The notes under the pieces: generated by a model
What the model was told of the DNA's origin: nothing
Seen by the model: the letters and a program-made list of their open reading frames with translations, nothing else
Database searches by the model: none
Source of the DNA: Planctomycetota bacterium
Lineage (GTDB): Bacteria; Planctomycetota; PLA2; JAEUHO01
Assembly: GCA_030066775.1 (NCBI GenBank)
Contig: JASJAY010000006.1
Coordinates: 1 to 55,510 of the forward strand
Length of the DNA: 55,510 bases
Direction: 5' to 3'
Shown here: piece by piece, positions 36,634 through 46,048 of the stretch
Position numbering within the stretch: position 1 is the first letter of the stretch
Layout: each line of letters opens with the position of its first letter
Made by a program: the position numbers and the translations under genes

Positions 36634-37424
36634 GACCCGGCCTCCGTCGGCCCGATCGCCGCGATCGTCGGGACGTCGAGCGTAGGGTGCTTCCCGACGC
36701 GCACGTGCGCGCCGAACGCCTGCGCCAGCGCCGCTTCCGTAAGCACTTCGCTCGGGGTGCCGAGCGCCTGGAGCTGCCCGCAGACGAGCAGCGCCACGCG
36801 GTCCGCAGCCAGCGCGGCGAGGTTCAGGTCATGCAGCACCATCAGTACGCCGCGTTGCCGCTGGCGTGCCGCGGTGCGTGCGAGCTCGAGCACTGTGAGC
36901 CGGTGGCCGAGATCGAGGTGCGCCGTCGGCTCGTCGAGCAGCCAGATCGGCGCGTCCTGTACGAGGCAGCGCGCGATCGCGGCACGCTGGCGCTCGCCGG
37001 AGCTCAGCGCCGTGAGCGGGCGGTCGGCGAGGTGGACGATGTCCGTGGCGTCGAGCGCCGCGTCCACGCTCTGTCGCTCGTCGTCCGAGAGCGGCGCGAA
37101 GGCGCTGCGCCAGGGATGGCGGCCGAACGCGACCGACTCGCGCACGCTGAAGGGCAGCTCGACCCGTTGCTCGGGCGCGACGCCGCAGATCTGCTGCGCC
37201 GCGGCGCGACGGTTCAGGGACGCGAGGTCCGTGCCCTCCACGCGCACGGTCCCCCCCGTGGGTGCGAGGAGACCGGACGCCAGGCGCAGGAGCGTCGACT
37301 TGCCCGCACCGTTCGGCCCCACGACCGCAACGACCTCGCCGGCCGCGAGCGCGAGGGAGACGCCGCCGACGACCTCGCGGTCGCCGTAGGCAAAGCGCAC
37401 GTCCTGGAGCTCGAGCAGCGGCAC
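36630..37424 (-). CDS. ABC importer ATP-binding protein (FecE/BtuD-like)
   Basis: A 264-residue ATPase, first gene of the importer operon. Walker A 'GPNGAGKSTLL', Q-loop 'APEQRVELPFSV', signature 'LSSGERQRAAIARCL', Walker B 'IWLLDEPTAHLD' and the switch His in 'MVLHDLNLAALAADRVALL' are intact, in the manner of FecE/BtuD. GTG 37424 follows minus-strand TAGGCT by 7 bases and has no Shine-Dalgarno, so the operon probably starts here as a leaderless message, inside the 25-base gap after doxX. Confidence 0.94.
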   Translation of the reverse strand: MPLLELQDVRFAYGDREVVGGVSLALAAGEVVAVVGPNGAGKSTLLRLASGLLAPTGGTVRVEGTDLASLNRRAAAQQICGVAPEQRVELPFSVRESVAFGRHPWRSAFAPLSDDERQSVDAALDATDIVHLADRPLTALSSGERQRAAIARCLVQDAPIWLLDEPTAHLDLGHRLTVLELARTAARQRQRGVLMVLHDLNLAALAADRVALLVCGQLQALGTPSEVLTEAALAQAFGAHVRVGKHPTLDVPTIAAIGPTEAGS

Positions 37425-37431
37425 GGGCCGG

Positions 37432-37437
37432 AGCCTA
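37432..37437 (-). promoter_or_regulatory. -10-like hexamer TAGGCT, leaderless context
   Basis: Minus-strand TAGGCT ends 7 bases before GTG 37424, giving the importer operon a promoter of its own downstream of doxX. Confidence 0.5.
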
Positions 37438-37449
37438 CCCCGGTCCGGG

Positions 37450-38067
37450 TCAGGAGACCCAGCCCGGCAGCCGGTTCTGCAGGCGGCTGTCGAGTCCCCA
37501 CATGCGTCCCGCCGCCGTCAGCGCGAGCGCGACGAGCACGAAGAAGAGGAGCCAGTTCGTGCCCGCGATCGTCAGGAAGTACATGCCCTTGGCGAGCCCG
37601 AAGATCAGCATCAACGCCGCACCCAGCATCGCCATGAGCCGCACGCCGACCCCGAGGACGAGGGCGATGCCGAGCAGCAGCTCGAAGAAGAGGATCGCCG
37701 GCCCCATCACGTCGGGCACGGCCCCCGGCAGCATCACGGCCTCGAGGAAGTCCGAGAACCACGTCCACGTCGTTCCGAAGACCTGGGGCGGGTTCTCGAC
37801 GGCCTGGCGCACCAGCACCTTGTAGTCGTGCTCGACGAAGTGCTCGAGGGCGTCGAAGAGACCGAGCCCCAGCCCACCGCCGTCCGCCGCGGCCGGGTCC
37901 GGCGCCCGCATGCGCGTCACCCAGAGCTTGAAGTAGACGGCGTCGATGAAGAGCAGACCGGTGAACACGCGCAGCAGGAAGATGCCCATCGTGGGCACCC
38001 AGAGGCGCGGCGCCGACGACGCCTTGCGCGCGGGTTTCTTGCGCGCCCGCTTCTTGCGCGCAGCCAT
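37450..38067 (-). CDS. DoxX-family membrane protein
   Basis: A 205-residue protein with a Lys/Arg-rich N-terminus ('RKKRARKKPARKASS') and four membrane segments: 'MGIFLLRVFTGLLFIDAVYFKLW', 'AVPDVMGPAILFFELLLGIALVLGVG', 'LMAMLGAALMLIFGLAKGMYF', 'NWLLFFVLVALALTAAGRMWGLD'. The 'GxxLLRvxxGllFl..g..Kl' beginning and 'D...W..fl' segment fit DoxX/thiosulfate:quinone oxidoreductase small subunit. The role of most DoxX proteins is unknown. The ATG is two bases after the stop of the small lipoprotein gene, so the two form an operon. Confidence 0.85.
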   Translation of the reverse strand: MAARKKRARKKPARKASSAPRLWVPTMGIFLLRVFTGLLFIDAVYFKLWVTRMRAPDPAAADGGGLGLGLFDALEHFVEHDYKVLVRQAVENPPQVFGTTWTWFSDFLEAVMLPGAVPDVMGPAILFFELLLGIALVLGVGVRLMAMLGAALMLIFGLAKGMYFLTIAGTNWLLFFVLVALALTAAGRMWGLDSRLQNRLPGWVS

Positions 38068-38069
38068 GC

Positions 38070-38384
38070 CTACTGCTGTTCCGGCGGCCGCACGATCGGA
38101 CCGCCATAGCGCTTCTCGACCAGGATCCCGTTCGCATCGAAGACCAGCAGCACGGCGCGCGTGTCATCGAGCGGATCGGTCACGATGTAGCCCATCTGCT
38201 GGACGCGCCCGTTCGGCCCGCGGCGGATGTCCCGGGCGAAGGGGTACTCCGACAGGATCCACTCGGCGGAGATGCCCGGGTTCAGCGACTGCATCTGCGC
38301 GAACGTCAGCGAGTCCGTCGTCGGCCCCCGGAACGGGGTCGAGCAGCCGGCGAGCACGACGAGCAGGGGCAGCAGGCGGCGCAT
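38070..38384 (-). CDS. Small lipoprotein of unknown function
   Basis: A 104-residue lipoprotein with signal 'RRLLPLLVVLAGC'. The mature part ('TTDSLTFAQMQSLNPGISAEWILSEYPFARDIRRGPNGRVQQMGYIVTDPLDDTRAVLLVFDANGILVEKRYGGP') is a small α+β domain resembling SmpA/BamE-like proteins in its order (helix with 'G.s...i.......', then a β-hairpin with 'l.f.dg.v'), but similarity is only suggestive. ATG 38384 was chosen as the start of the signal peptide; the -10-like TATGCT ends 7 bases upstream. It precedes doxX. Confidence 0.7.
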   Translation of the reverse strand: MRRLLPLLVVLAGCSTPFRGPTTDSLTFAQMQSLNPGISAEWILSEYPFARDIRRGPNGRVQQMGYIVTDPLDDTRAVLLVFDANGILVEKRYGGPIVRPPEQQ

Positions 38385-38391
38385 GGCCGTG

Positions 38392-38397
38392 AGCATA
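38392..38397 (-). promoter_or_regulatory. -10-like hexamer TATGCT, leaderless context
   Basis: Ends 7 bases before ATG 38384 of the small lipoprotein; no Shine-Dalgarno between. Confidence 0.45.
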
Positions 38398-38440
38398 AGG
38401 GCTGCGGGGGGCAGTCCAGCGCTTCGGTCGACGGCGCGGG

Positions 38441-38446
38441 TAGGCT
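38441..38446 (+). promoter_or_regulatory. -10-like hexamer TAGGCT before helicase gene
   Basis: Seventeen bases before ATG 38464, so a leader of about ten bases is predicted. Confidence 0.35.
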
Positions 38447-38463
38447 CTGCCGATCTTCCGGCC

Positions 38464-40539
38464 ATGAGCAACGCCCCCACCACCTTCCGCGGCCTCACGC
38501 TGTTCCCGTTCCAGCGCAAGGCGATCGCGGCCATCTTCTCCGGCCGCGGCGTGCTCGTGGCGGCGCCGACCGGCGCAGGCAAGACGCTCGTGGCCGACTT
38601 CGCCATCGAGCAGGCGCTCTCGGACGAGCGGCGCGTGGTCTACACCTCGCCGATCAAGGCGCTCTCGAACCAGAAGTTCCGCGACTTCCGCGAGGCGTAC
38701 GGCGAGAAGGCCGTGGGGCTGATGACGGGCGACGTCACGATCAACCCGGACGCGCCGCTCCTGATCATGACCACGGAGATCTACCGCAACACGATCTTCG
38801 AGAGCCCGCGACGTCTCGACGGCTTCGACTTCGCGATCTTCGACGAGGTGCACTATCTCGACGACCGCGAACGCGGCACGGTCTGGGAAGAAGCGCTGAT
38901 CTACATGCCGCCGCACATCCGCCCCGTCGCGCTCTCGGCGACCGTGCCGAACGTGCAGGAGCTGGCGGACTGGCTCGCCGCCGAGCGCGGCCTGCCCGTG
39001 GACGTGATCGTCGAGGAAGAGCGTCCGGTGCCGCTCACGCACAAGACCTGGATCCCCGGGCGCGGCCCGCGGAACCTCGACGAGGTACGCAAGTACTTCG
39101 GCGAGAAGAAGGGGCAGTCCCGCGATCGCCGCGGCCGGCATGCGCACAAGCAGGGGCATCGCCCCCACCGCGGCCCCAAGGGGCGACGCCCGCGCCGCAA
39201 GAGCCGGCGCGAGATCCAGCGCGTCCTCGACGAGGCGAGCTACGACCTCATCGACTACCTCGAGAAGCGCGATCTCATGCCCGCGATCTACTTCTGCTTC
39301 AGCCGCAAGGAGTGCGAAGCGCGCGCGCGGGACAACCAGACGCGGCGCCTGCTGAAGCCCGACGAGCGCCGGCGCATGCTCGCGCTCTTCGACGACCTCG
39401 CCGCGCGCTACGAGGTGACGGACGCCGAGTCCACGCGCATCCTGCGCGGCCTGGCCGGCAACGGTGTGCTCTACCACCACGCCGGCATGCTCCCCATCGA
39501 CAAGGAGATCGTGGAGCGCCTGTTCACGACGGGCATGGTCAAGCTGCTGTTCGCGACCGAGACCTTCGCGCTGGGCGTGAACATGCCGGCGCGCACGGTC
39601 TGCTTCCACTCGCTGACGAAGTACGACGGCATCTCGCGGCGGCGTCTGCTCGCGCGCGACTACTGGCAGATGGCGGGACGCGCCGGTCGCCAGGGCATCG
39701 ACAAGCGCGGCTTCGTGTTCTCCATCCTCGACGAGACGGAGATCACGCACGCCGATCTCGACTACCTCCAGAGCGGTCGTACCGAGCCCGTGCGCAGCCG
39801 CTTCAACCTCAACTACTCGGCGATCCTCAACCTCTACAAGCGCGTGGGCGATCGCGTGCCCGACGCATGGGAGCGTTCCCTCGCTCGCTTCCAGCACGCG
39901 AGCGGAAAGAAGGGCGGCAAGAAAGGCGGCAACCGGAACAAGCAGCCCGGGCGTCGCGGGCGGCACGCGCGGCTGATCGATGCCCGCCTCACGGTGCTGA
40001 AGGACCTGGCCTACATCGTCGACGGCGGGCTTTCGCGGAAGGGCGCCCTCTGCGCGCGCATCAACGGGTACGAGGTGGCGGTGACCGAGGCCTACGACGA
40101 GGGCTTCCTGTTCCGCTGCGATCCCGTCCAGGCGGCGATGCTCTTCGCCTCGATCGTCTACGAGGCGCGGCCCGCGGATCAGTCGGCCGGGCCGACGCGG
40201 CACCTGAAAGGGATCATGGTCCCGTTCTCGCTCCACATGGAGGCGGTCGCCCAGCACGAGGCGTCCTACCGCATCCACGACGTGACGCGCGGGCCTGACT
40301 TCGGGCTCGCGGGCGTCGTCCAGCGATTCGCCGAAGGCATGAGCTTCGACGAGGTGCTCGACTTCACCACGCTGGCGCCCGGCGACCTGGTGCGCACGCT
40401 GCGCATGACGATCCAGCTCCTGCGCCAGACGGCCCACGCCCTGCCCGCGGGTGATCCGGTGGCGGCGGTCCTGCACGAGGCCCGGAACCGGATCGACCGG
40501 GACGTCGTGGACGCCAAGCGTCAGCTCGAGCTCGGCTAG
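38464..40539 (+). CDS. Ski2/Mtr4-like DEVH-box RNA helicase
   Basis: A 691-residue superfamily 2 helicase. Motifs: Q-like 'LTLFPFQRKAI', I 'APTGAGKT', Ia 'YTSPIKALSNQKFRDF', II 'DEVHYLDDRERGTVWEE', III 'SATVPN', IV 'AIYFCFSRKECE', V 'ATETFALGVNMPARTV' and VI 'QMAGRAGRQG'. A C-terminal DSHCT-like region ('GVVQRFAEGMSFDEVLDFTTLAPGDLVRTLRMTIQLLRQ') places it near Ski2/Mtr4/HelY. Two very basic inserts occur at ~217-248 ('RDRRGRHAHKQGHRPHRG') and ~481-503 ('KKGGKKGGNRNKQPGRRGR'), likely RNA-contact loops. Function is probably RNA unwinding in decay or ribosome assembly. Start: ATG 38464. Confidence 0.92.
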   Translation: MSNAPTTFRGLTLFPFQRKAIAAIFSGRGVLVAAPTGAGKTLVADFAIEQALSDERRVVYTSPIKALSNQKFRDFREAYGEKAVGLMTGDVTINPDAPLLIMTTEIYRNTIFESPRRLDGFDFAIFDEVHYLDDRERGTVWEEALIYMPPHIRPVALSATVPNVQELADWLAAERGLPVDVIVEEERPVPLTHKTWIPGRGPRNLDEVRKYFGEKKGQSRDRRGRHAHKQGHRPHRGPKGRRPRRKSRREIQRVLDEASYDLIDYLEKRDLMPAIYFCFSRKECEARARDNQTRRLLKPDERRRMLALFDDLAARYEVTDAESTRILRGLAGNGVLYHHAGMLPIDKEIVERLFTTGMVKLLFATETFALGVNMPARTVCFHSLTKYDGISRRRLLARDYWQMAGRAGRQGIDKRGFVFSILDETEITHADLDYLQSGRTEPVRSRFNLNYSAILNLYKRVGDRVPDAWERSLARFQHASGKKGGKKGGNRNKQPGRRGRHARLIDARLTVLKDLAYIVDGGLSRKGALCARINGYEVAVTEAYDEGFLFRCDPVQAAMLFASIVYEARPADQSAGPTRHLKGIMVPFSLHMEAVAQHEASYRIHDVTRGPDFGLAGVVQRFAEGMSFDEVLDFTTLAPGDLVRTLRMTIQLLRQTAHALPAGDPVAAVLHEARNRIDRDVVDAKRQLELG

Positions 40540-40579
40540 AGCGTGTCCCGGGTTCGGTTCCGAGCCGTCCACTCGCGCG

Positions 40580-40585
40580 TAAGAT
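40580..40585 (+). promoter_or_regulatory. -10-like hexamer TAAGAT, leaderless context
   Basis: Ends 6 bases before ATG 40592 of the kinase gene. Confidence 0.45.
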
Positions 40586-40591
40586 CGGGGG

Positions 40592-42703
40592 ATGGCCCAA
40601 CGTCCCCGCCGCCGTCGCTCCCGCCGCCCGATCCCTCGTAAGCAGGCCGCGCGGCCGAAGCCCAAGGCCGTGCCCAAGGCCAAGGCCGTGCCCCCCGCCG
40701 CCGTGCCGCCCGTGGCGAAGGGGCCCTCGCCCAGCGACACGGGGACGGCCGTCAAGATGCCCCCGCCGAAGGTCGTGCCCGCGGCCGACCCGTACGTGGG
40801 CCGGACGATCGGTCGCTGCCGGATCGAGGAGCGCATCGGCCGCGGCAAGACGGCGTTCGTCTACCGCGCGCACTACGAGGCGCTGGACGAGAAGGTGGCG
40901 ATCAAGATCCTCACCCCCCACGCGGCCGCGATGCCGGAGCTCGTGGAGCGCTTCATCTCCGAGGCGCGCACGATCGCCCAGCTCGACAACGAGAACGTCG
41001 TCAAGATCTACGACGTGGGCAGCGAGGGCGACGACCACTTCATGGTGATGGAGCTGCTCGACGGCTTCTCCGTGCTCGACCTGATCCAGCGTGAGGACCA
41101 GATCGCGCCGCTCGACGCCCTGCGCGTCATCCGCCAGGCCGCCAACGGGCTCGCCGCGGCGCACTCGAAGGGCATCATCCACCGCGACGTGAAGCCGCAG
41201 AACCTCCTGCTCCTGGAGGACGGCACCGTCAAGGTGCTCGACTTCGGCCTCGCCGCGGGCTTCGACGACAAGAGCGAGCGCGTGGGCACGCCCCACTACA
41301 TGGCGCCCGAGACCTGTCGCGACGGCACGGCGGAGCTGGGCACCGACGTCTACGCGCTGGGCATCGTGCTGTGGCACCTGCTGACCGGACAGCCGCCCTA
41401 CGCCGGCCTCGACATCAAGGGCATCCTGCGCAAGCACATCGAGGGCGAGCCGCTCAAGGTCGAGCGCGAGCGTCGCGACGTGCCCAAGGACGTGGCCGAG
41501 CTCGTGCGCACGATGACCAAGTCCGACCCGCTGCTGCGCCCGCCGGCCCAGGAGCTGGTCGAGCTGCTCGACCAGATCGGCGGCGAAGAGGTCAAGGAGC
41601 ACGCGGGGCTGCGAACGCGGTCGACCCGCCACCGGCGCGCCCGCGCCGAGGCGCGTTCGAAGAGCCCGCTGGGGCCTGCCCTCGCCGGCCTCGTGATCGT
41701 GATCGGGCTCATCATCGTCGTGGCCATGGGCACGGGCGACTCCAAGGGCGACACGCCCGAAGAGCCGGATCCGACGCCGGTCGCGAACAAGCCGCCGGTC
41801 GACCCCAGCGGGATCGAGAAGCGCAACGAGACGGACCTCACCGGCGTGAAGCCCATGGAGACGGACGCCCAGCGCGAGGAGCGCCTCCAGCGCGAGCAGG
41901 AAGAGGCCGAGCGCCAGGCGAAGGAGAAGGCCGAGCGGGAGGCGATTCGCAACTCGAAGAAGGACCTCGACGCGGCGACCCAGTGGGCGCGCGAGAACTG
42001 GCACGGCAAGACGGACACGGAGGCGGTGCGGACCCGCTACCTCCGCGTCTGGCGCAAGTACAAGAAGACGCCGTCCGGCAAGGAAGCACGCCGTCTCGCG
42101 ACGGGCATCAAGGAGGGGACGATCCACCCCCATCCCGACCGCTCTTGGTCCGACGCGCAGTCGATCGCGGAGGCGCGCGAGGAGTGGCGACTCGCGCAGC
42201 CCGAGATCGAGCGCTTCCTCGCGAAGCACCAGTACGCGGGGGCCTACGGGAAGCTGCCCGAGCGCGTGAACGAGGCGGACGGCCAGCTCACCGGCGACCT
42301 GCGCTTCTGGGACAAGCTGCTCTCCCAGCTCAAGACGTTCCAGAGCGCGCTCGTCAAGGAAGTGGCCACGCTGGCGAAGGACGATCGCACGATCGAGACC
42401 CCCGACGGCGAGGGCCAGGTGCGCATCGTGACGCCGACGAGCTTCGAGGTGAGCCTGAACGGCGCCCTCAAGAAGTTCGCGTGGAGCGAGCTCGATCCCG
42501 CGCAGATCCTCGACGTCGCGCGCCGCTCGTTCTCGGGCAAGGGCACGCGCTTCGACACCTACGCGCTCTCGTTCGCGTTCGCCCACAAGCTCGAGAACGA
42601 GTTCTGGGACGTGCAGCTCGACGTGATGTCCGCGCCCGACAAGGTCGCCCACGAGCAGTGGGTCACCGAGCTCGAGACCCGCTTCGCCGAGCGCCTCAAG
42701 TAG
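40592..42703 (+). CDS. Transmembrane PASTA-less Ser/Thr protein kinase
   Basis: A 703-residue Hanks-type kinase. Residues 1-70 are a basic, Pro/Lys/Ala-rich disordered lead. The kinase domain (~75-330) has 'IGRGKTAFVYRA' (Gly-rich loop), 'VAIKIL' (Lys), HRDVKPQN (His ~197), DFG (~217) and 'GTPHYMAPE'; all catalytic residues are intact. A membrane helix ('LAGLVIVIGLIIVVAMGTG', ~362-382) is followed by a charged coiled coil ('REERLQREQEEAERQAKEKAEREA') and a C-terminal domain (~450-700) with 'DSLVKEVATLAKDDRTIETP'-like β region and no recognised family. Topology suggests a sensor outside and a kinase inside. A -10 hexamer 6 bases before the ATG supports the start. Confidence 0.9.
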   Translation: MAQRPRRRRSRRPIPRKQAARPKPKAVPKAKAVPPAAVPPVAKGPSPSDTGTAVKMPPPKVVPAADPYVGRTIGRCRIEERIGRGKTAFVYRAHYEALDEKVAIKILTPHAAAMPELVERFISEARTIAQLDNENVVKIYDVGSEGDDHFMVMELLDGFSVLDLIQREDQIAPLDALRVIRQAANGLAAAHSKGIIHRDVKPQNLLLLEDGTVKVLDFGLAAGFDDKSERVGTPHYMAPETCRDGTAELGTDVYALGIVLWHLLTGQPPYAGLDIKGILRKHIEGEPLKVERERRDVPKDVAELVRTMTKSDPLLRPPAQELVELLDQIGGEEVKEHAGLRTRSTRHRRARAEARSKSPLGPALAGLVIVIGLIIVVAMGTGDSKGDTPEEPDPTPVANKPPVDPSGIEKRNETDLTGVKPMETDAQREERLQREQEEAERQAKEKAEREAIRNSKKDLDAATQWARENWHGKTDTEAVRTRYLRVWRKYKKTPSGKEARRLATGIKEGTIHPHPDRSWSDAQSIAEAREEWRLAQPEIERFLAKHQYAGAYGKLPERVNEADGQLTGDLRFWDKLLSQLKTFQSALVKEVATLAKDDRTIETPDGEGQVRIVTPTSFEVSLNGALKKFAWSELDPAQILDVARRSFSGKGTRFDTYALSFAFAHKLENEFWDVQLDVMSAPDKVAHEQWVTELETRFAERLK

Positions 42704-42715
42704 CCCCAACCTGCA

Positions 42716-42731
42716 GCGCTGGTACCAGCGC
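42716..42731. terminator. 16-bp perfect palindrome GCGCTGGTACCAGCGC between convergent genes
   Basis: Sits in the 34-base gap between the kinase and DUF420 genes. A loopless palindrome makes a weak RNA hairpin, so it could be a protein-binding site as easily as a terminator. It shares the GGTACC core with the long inverted repeat 660 bases downstream. Confidence 0.4.
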
Positions 42732-42737
42732 GGCGAG

Positions 42738-43109
42738 TTAGGGGGTGTAGCCGATGAGGGCGGTGGCCACGGTCGCGATGTAGAGCGGGAAGAAGACGAT
42801 GTAGAGGCGCGTGTGGATGCGCCAGCGCTGCCAGCCCGAGATGGCGATCAGGAGCACGAGCGCCGTGGCCGCCAACGCCAGCAGGCGGTGCACGCGCACG
42901 ACGTCGGGCAACCGCTGGTCGACGATCCACCCCAGCACGTACGTGGCGATCAGGACGACCACGATCCCGCCCAGGCTGAGGGCGGCCCCGGCGATGCCCC
43001 AGCGCTTGTGGACGGGGGTCACGAGCCGCGTGCGGTACGCCTGCGCGAAGCAACCGAGCGAGGCGACCATCACGGCGGCGTAGGTGTAATAGAGGAGGGC
43101 GGAAGGCAT
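42738..43109 (-). CDS. DUF420-family membrane protein
   Basis: A 123-residue protein of four membrane helices. 'VTPVHKRWGIAGAALSLGGIVVVLIATYVLG', 'DVVRVHRLLALAATALVLLIAISGW' and 'WRIHTRLYIVFFPLYIATVATALIGY' each carry a His at a helix start, as in DUF420 proteins linked to cytochrome c oxidase assembly or regulation. Haem or metal binding by these His residues is plausible. No oxidase genes are in the window. ATG 43109 follows minus-strand TAGGCT by 9 bases. Confidence 0.8.
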   Translation of the reverse strand: MPSALLYYTYAAVMVASLGCFAQAYRTRLVTPVHKRWGIAGAALSLGGIVVVLIATYVLGWIVDQRLPDVVRVHRLLALAATALVLLIAISGWQRWRIHTRLYIVFFPLYIATVATALIGYTP

Positions 43110-43118
43110 GGGGCGGAG

Positions 43119-43124
43119 AGCCTA
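43119..43124 (-). promoter_or_regulatory. -10-like hexamer TAGGCT, leaderless context
   Basis: Ends 9 bases before ATG 43109 of the DUF420 gene. Confidence 0.45.
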
Positions 43125-43210
43125 GCCCACGGCCCGGAAACGGCCGCGGGAAGGTCGTGGCGGCCGCTCCGGCCGCGTCCAGAAGCCTCTCCCAAGCCCG
43201 GCGCGCCCGC

Positions 43211-43238
43211 TTGACCTCCGGGGAGCGAGGCGTATCTT
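43211..43238 (+). promoter_or_regulatory. tRNA-Gly promoter
   Basis: TTGACC (43211-43216), a 16-base spacer and TATCTT (43233-43238), placing the transcription start about 5 bases before the mature tRNA end at 43250. The best -35/-10 pair of the window. Confidence 0.7.
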
Positions 43239-43249
43239 TCCCTGCCCAC

Positions 43250-43324
43250 GCGGCCGTAGCTCAGTGGTAGAGCTTCACCTTGCCAAGGTGAATGTCGTCG
43301 GTTCGAATCCGATCGGCCGCTCCA
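43250..43324 (+). tRNA. tRNA-Gly (anticodon GCC)
   Basis: A complete cloverleaf. Acceptor GCGGCCG pairs with CGGCCGC (43314-43320), followed by discriminator T and an encoded CCA. D arm 'TAGCTCAGTGGTAGAGC', anticodon stem TCACC/GGTGA with loop TTGCCAA giving anticodon GCC, and T arm TCGGTTCGAATCCGA. It decodes GGC and GGU. The gene has its own promoter and terminator, so it is transcribed alone. Confidence 0.98.
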
Positions 43325-43329
43325 CATCC

Positions 43330-43368
43330 CGGCACCCCGTTCGGTCCGACCCGGCGGGGTGCCGTTTT
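43330..43368 (+). terminator. Intrinsic terminator of tRNA-Gly
   Basis: CGGCACCCCG (43330-43339) pairs perfectly with CGGGGTGCCG (43355-43364) and is followed by TTTTCGTTT. One of only two classic U-tract terminators in the window. Confidence 0.85.
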
Positions 43369-43389
43369 CGTTTCGCGAACGCGCACGAT

Positions 43390-43475
43390 TGGTACCGGGG
43401 AAAACTGCTGCAAGTTGTGACAGACGGGTGCGGGCACGCGCCTGTCACAACTTGCAGCAGTTTTCCCCGGTACCA
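43390..43475. repeat. Perfect 34-bp inverted repeat (86-nt palindromic element)
   Basis: Left arm 43390-43423 and right arm 43442-43475 are exact reverse complements over all 34 positions, starting TGGTACCGGGG and ending TGTGACAG. The 18-base loop holds a further GTGC-GG-GCAC hairpin. Arm GC is 18 of 34, clearly below its surroundings. It lies between the tRNA-Gly terminator and the SET gene. No target-site duplication or integrase is seen. A non-autonomous palindromic (MITE/REPIN-like) element or a double-stranded RNA source are both possible; other copies in the genome would decide. Confidence 0.85.
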
Positions 43476-43498
43476 GGCGAGCGAGTTCGGGGGTGGTG

Positions 43499-43816
43499 AT
43501 GACGGCGAAGTACCGCACCGGTCAGAGCGCCATTCACGGCAAGGGCCTGTTCGCCGAGGTCCGCATCCCCAAGGAGACCCTGATCGGGGTGTTCGAGGGA
43601 CCGCGCACGAAGCGCGACGGGCCGCACGTGCTGTGGGTCGAGGACGAGCACGGGAAGGTCTACGGGGTGAGAGGCCAGAACGAGCTGCGCTTCCTCAACC
43701 ACGCGGACGCGCCCAACGCCGAGCTCGACGGCCAGGAGCTGTGGTCGCTGCGGCGGATCGAGAAGGACGAAGAGATCACGATCCACTACGGCGCGGAGTG
43801 GACGGACGCCGAGTGA
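43499..43816 (+). CDS. Small SET-domain protein
   Basis: A 105-residue minimal SET domain. 'SAIHGKGLFAEVRIPKETLIGVFEG' is the first SET motif (GrGlFa...I..g..i..y.G), 'NELRFLNHADAPNAEL' the NHxxxPN AdoMet/lysine-channel motif, and 'DEEITIHYGAEW' the closing E-x-x-x-x-Y-G. These are the residues needed for protein-lysine methylation; there is no pre- or post-SET zinc region. Bacterial homologues exist in several phyla; targets are unknown. ATG 43499 was chosen; GTG codons at 43493 and 43496 are alternatives. Its start follows the long inverted repeat by 23 bases. Confidence 0.88.
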   Translation: MTAKYRTGQSAIHGKGLFAEVRIPKETLIGVFEGPRTKRDGPHVLWVEDEHGKVYGVRGQNELRFLNHADAPNAELDGQELWSLRRIEKDEEITIHYGAEWTDAE

Positions 43817-43824
43817 GGCGTTGC

Positions 43825-45873
<2,049 letters not shown>

Positions 45874-46048
45874 TCGGACCCATCCCCCCGCCACGCTTGG
45901 CGGGAACCTCGTCCTCCCTTTCGTGCATTCCGAGAGCGCTCTGTAGGGGCCCTGGAGGGGTGTGAAGGCCGCATGAACGGGCCTCCCCGGGACGCCGACC
46001 CGGGCGGGGCTTCCGGTGGCCGGGCTCCTCGCGTTCAATGCCCCGTCC

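Noticed and set aside
37425..37449. Cobalamin riboswitch before the FecCD/BtuC operon
   Set aside because: Only 25 bases separate the operon from doxX, too short for the riboswitch.
43378..43490. CRISPR repeat or integron attC site
   Set aside because: One single palindrome, no array, no integrase, and perfect arms unlike attC.
46016..46048. Upstream GTG start for the Lon-like protease
   Set aside because: Adds 11 residues absent from the family pattern and lacks a ribosome site.
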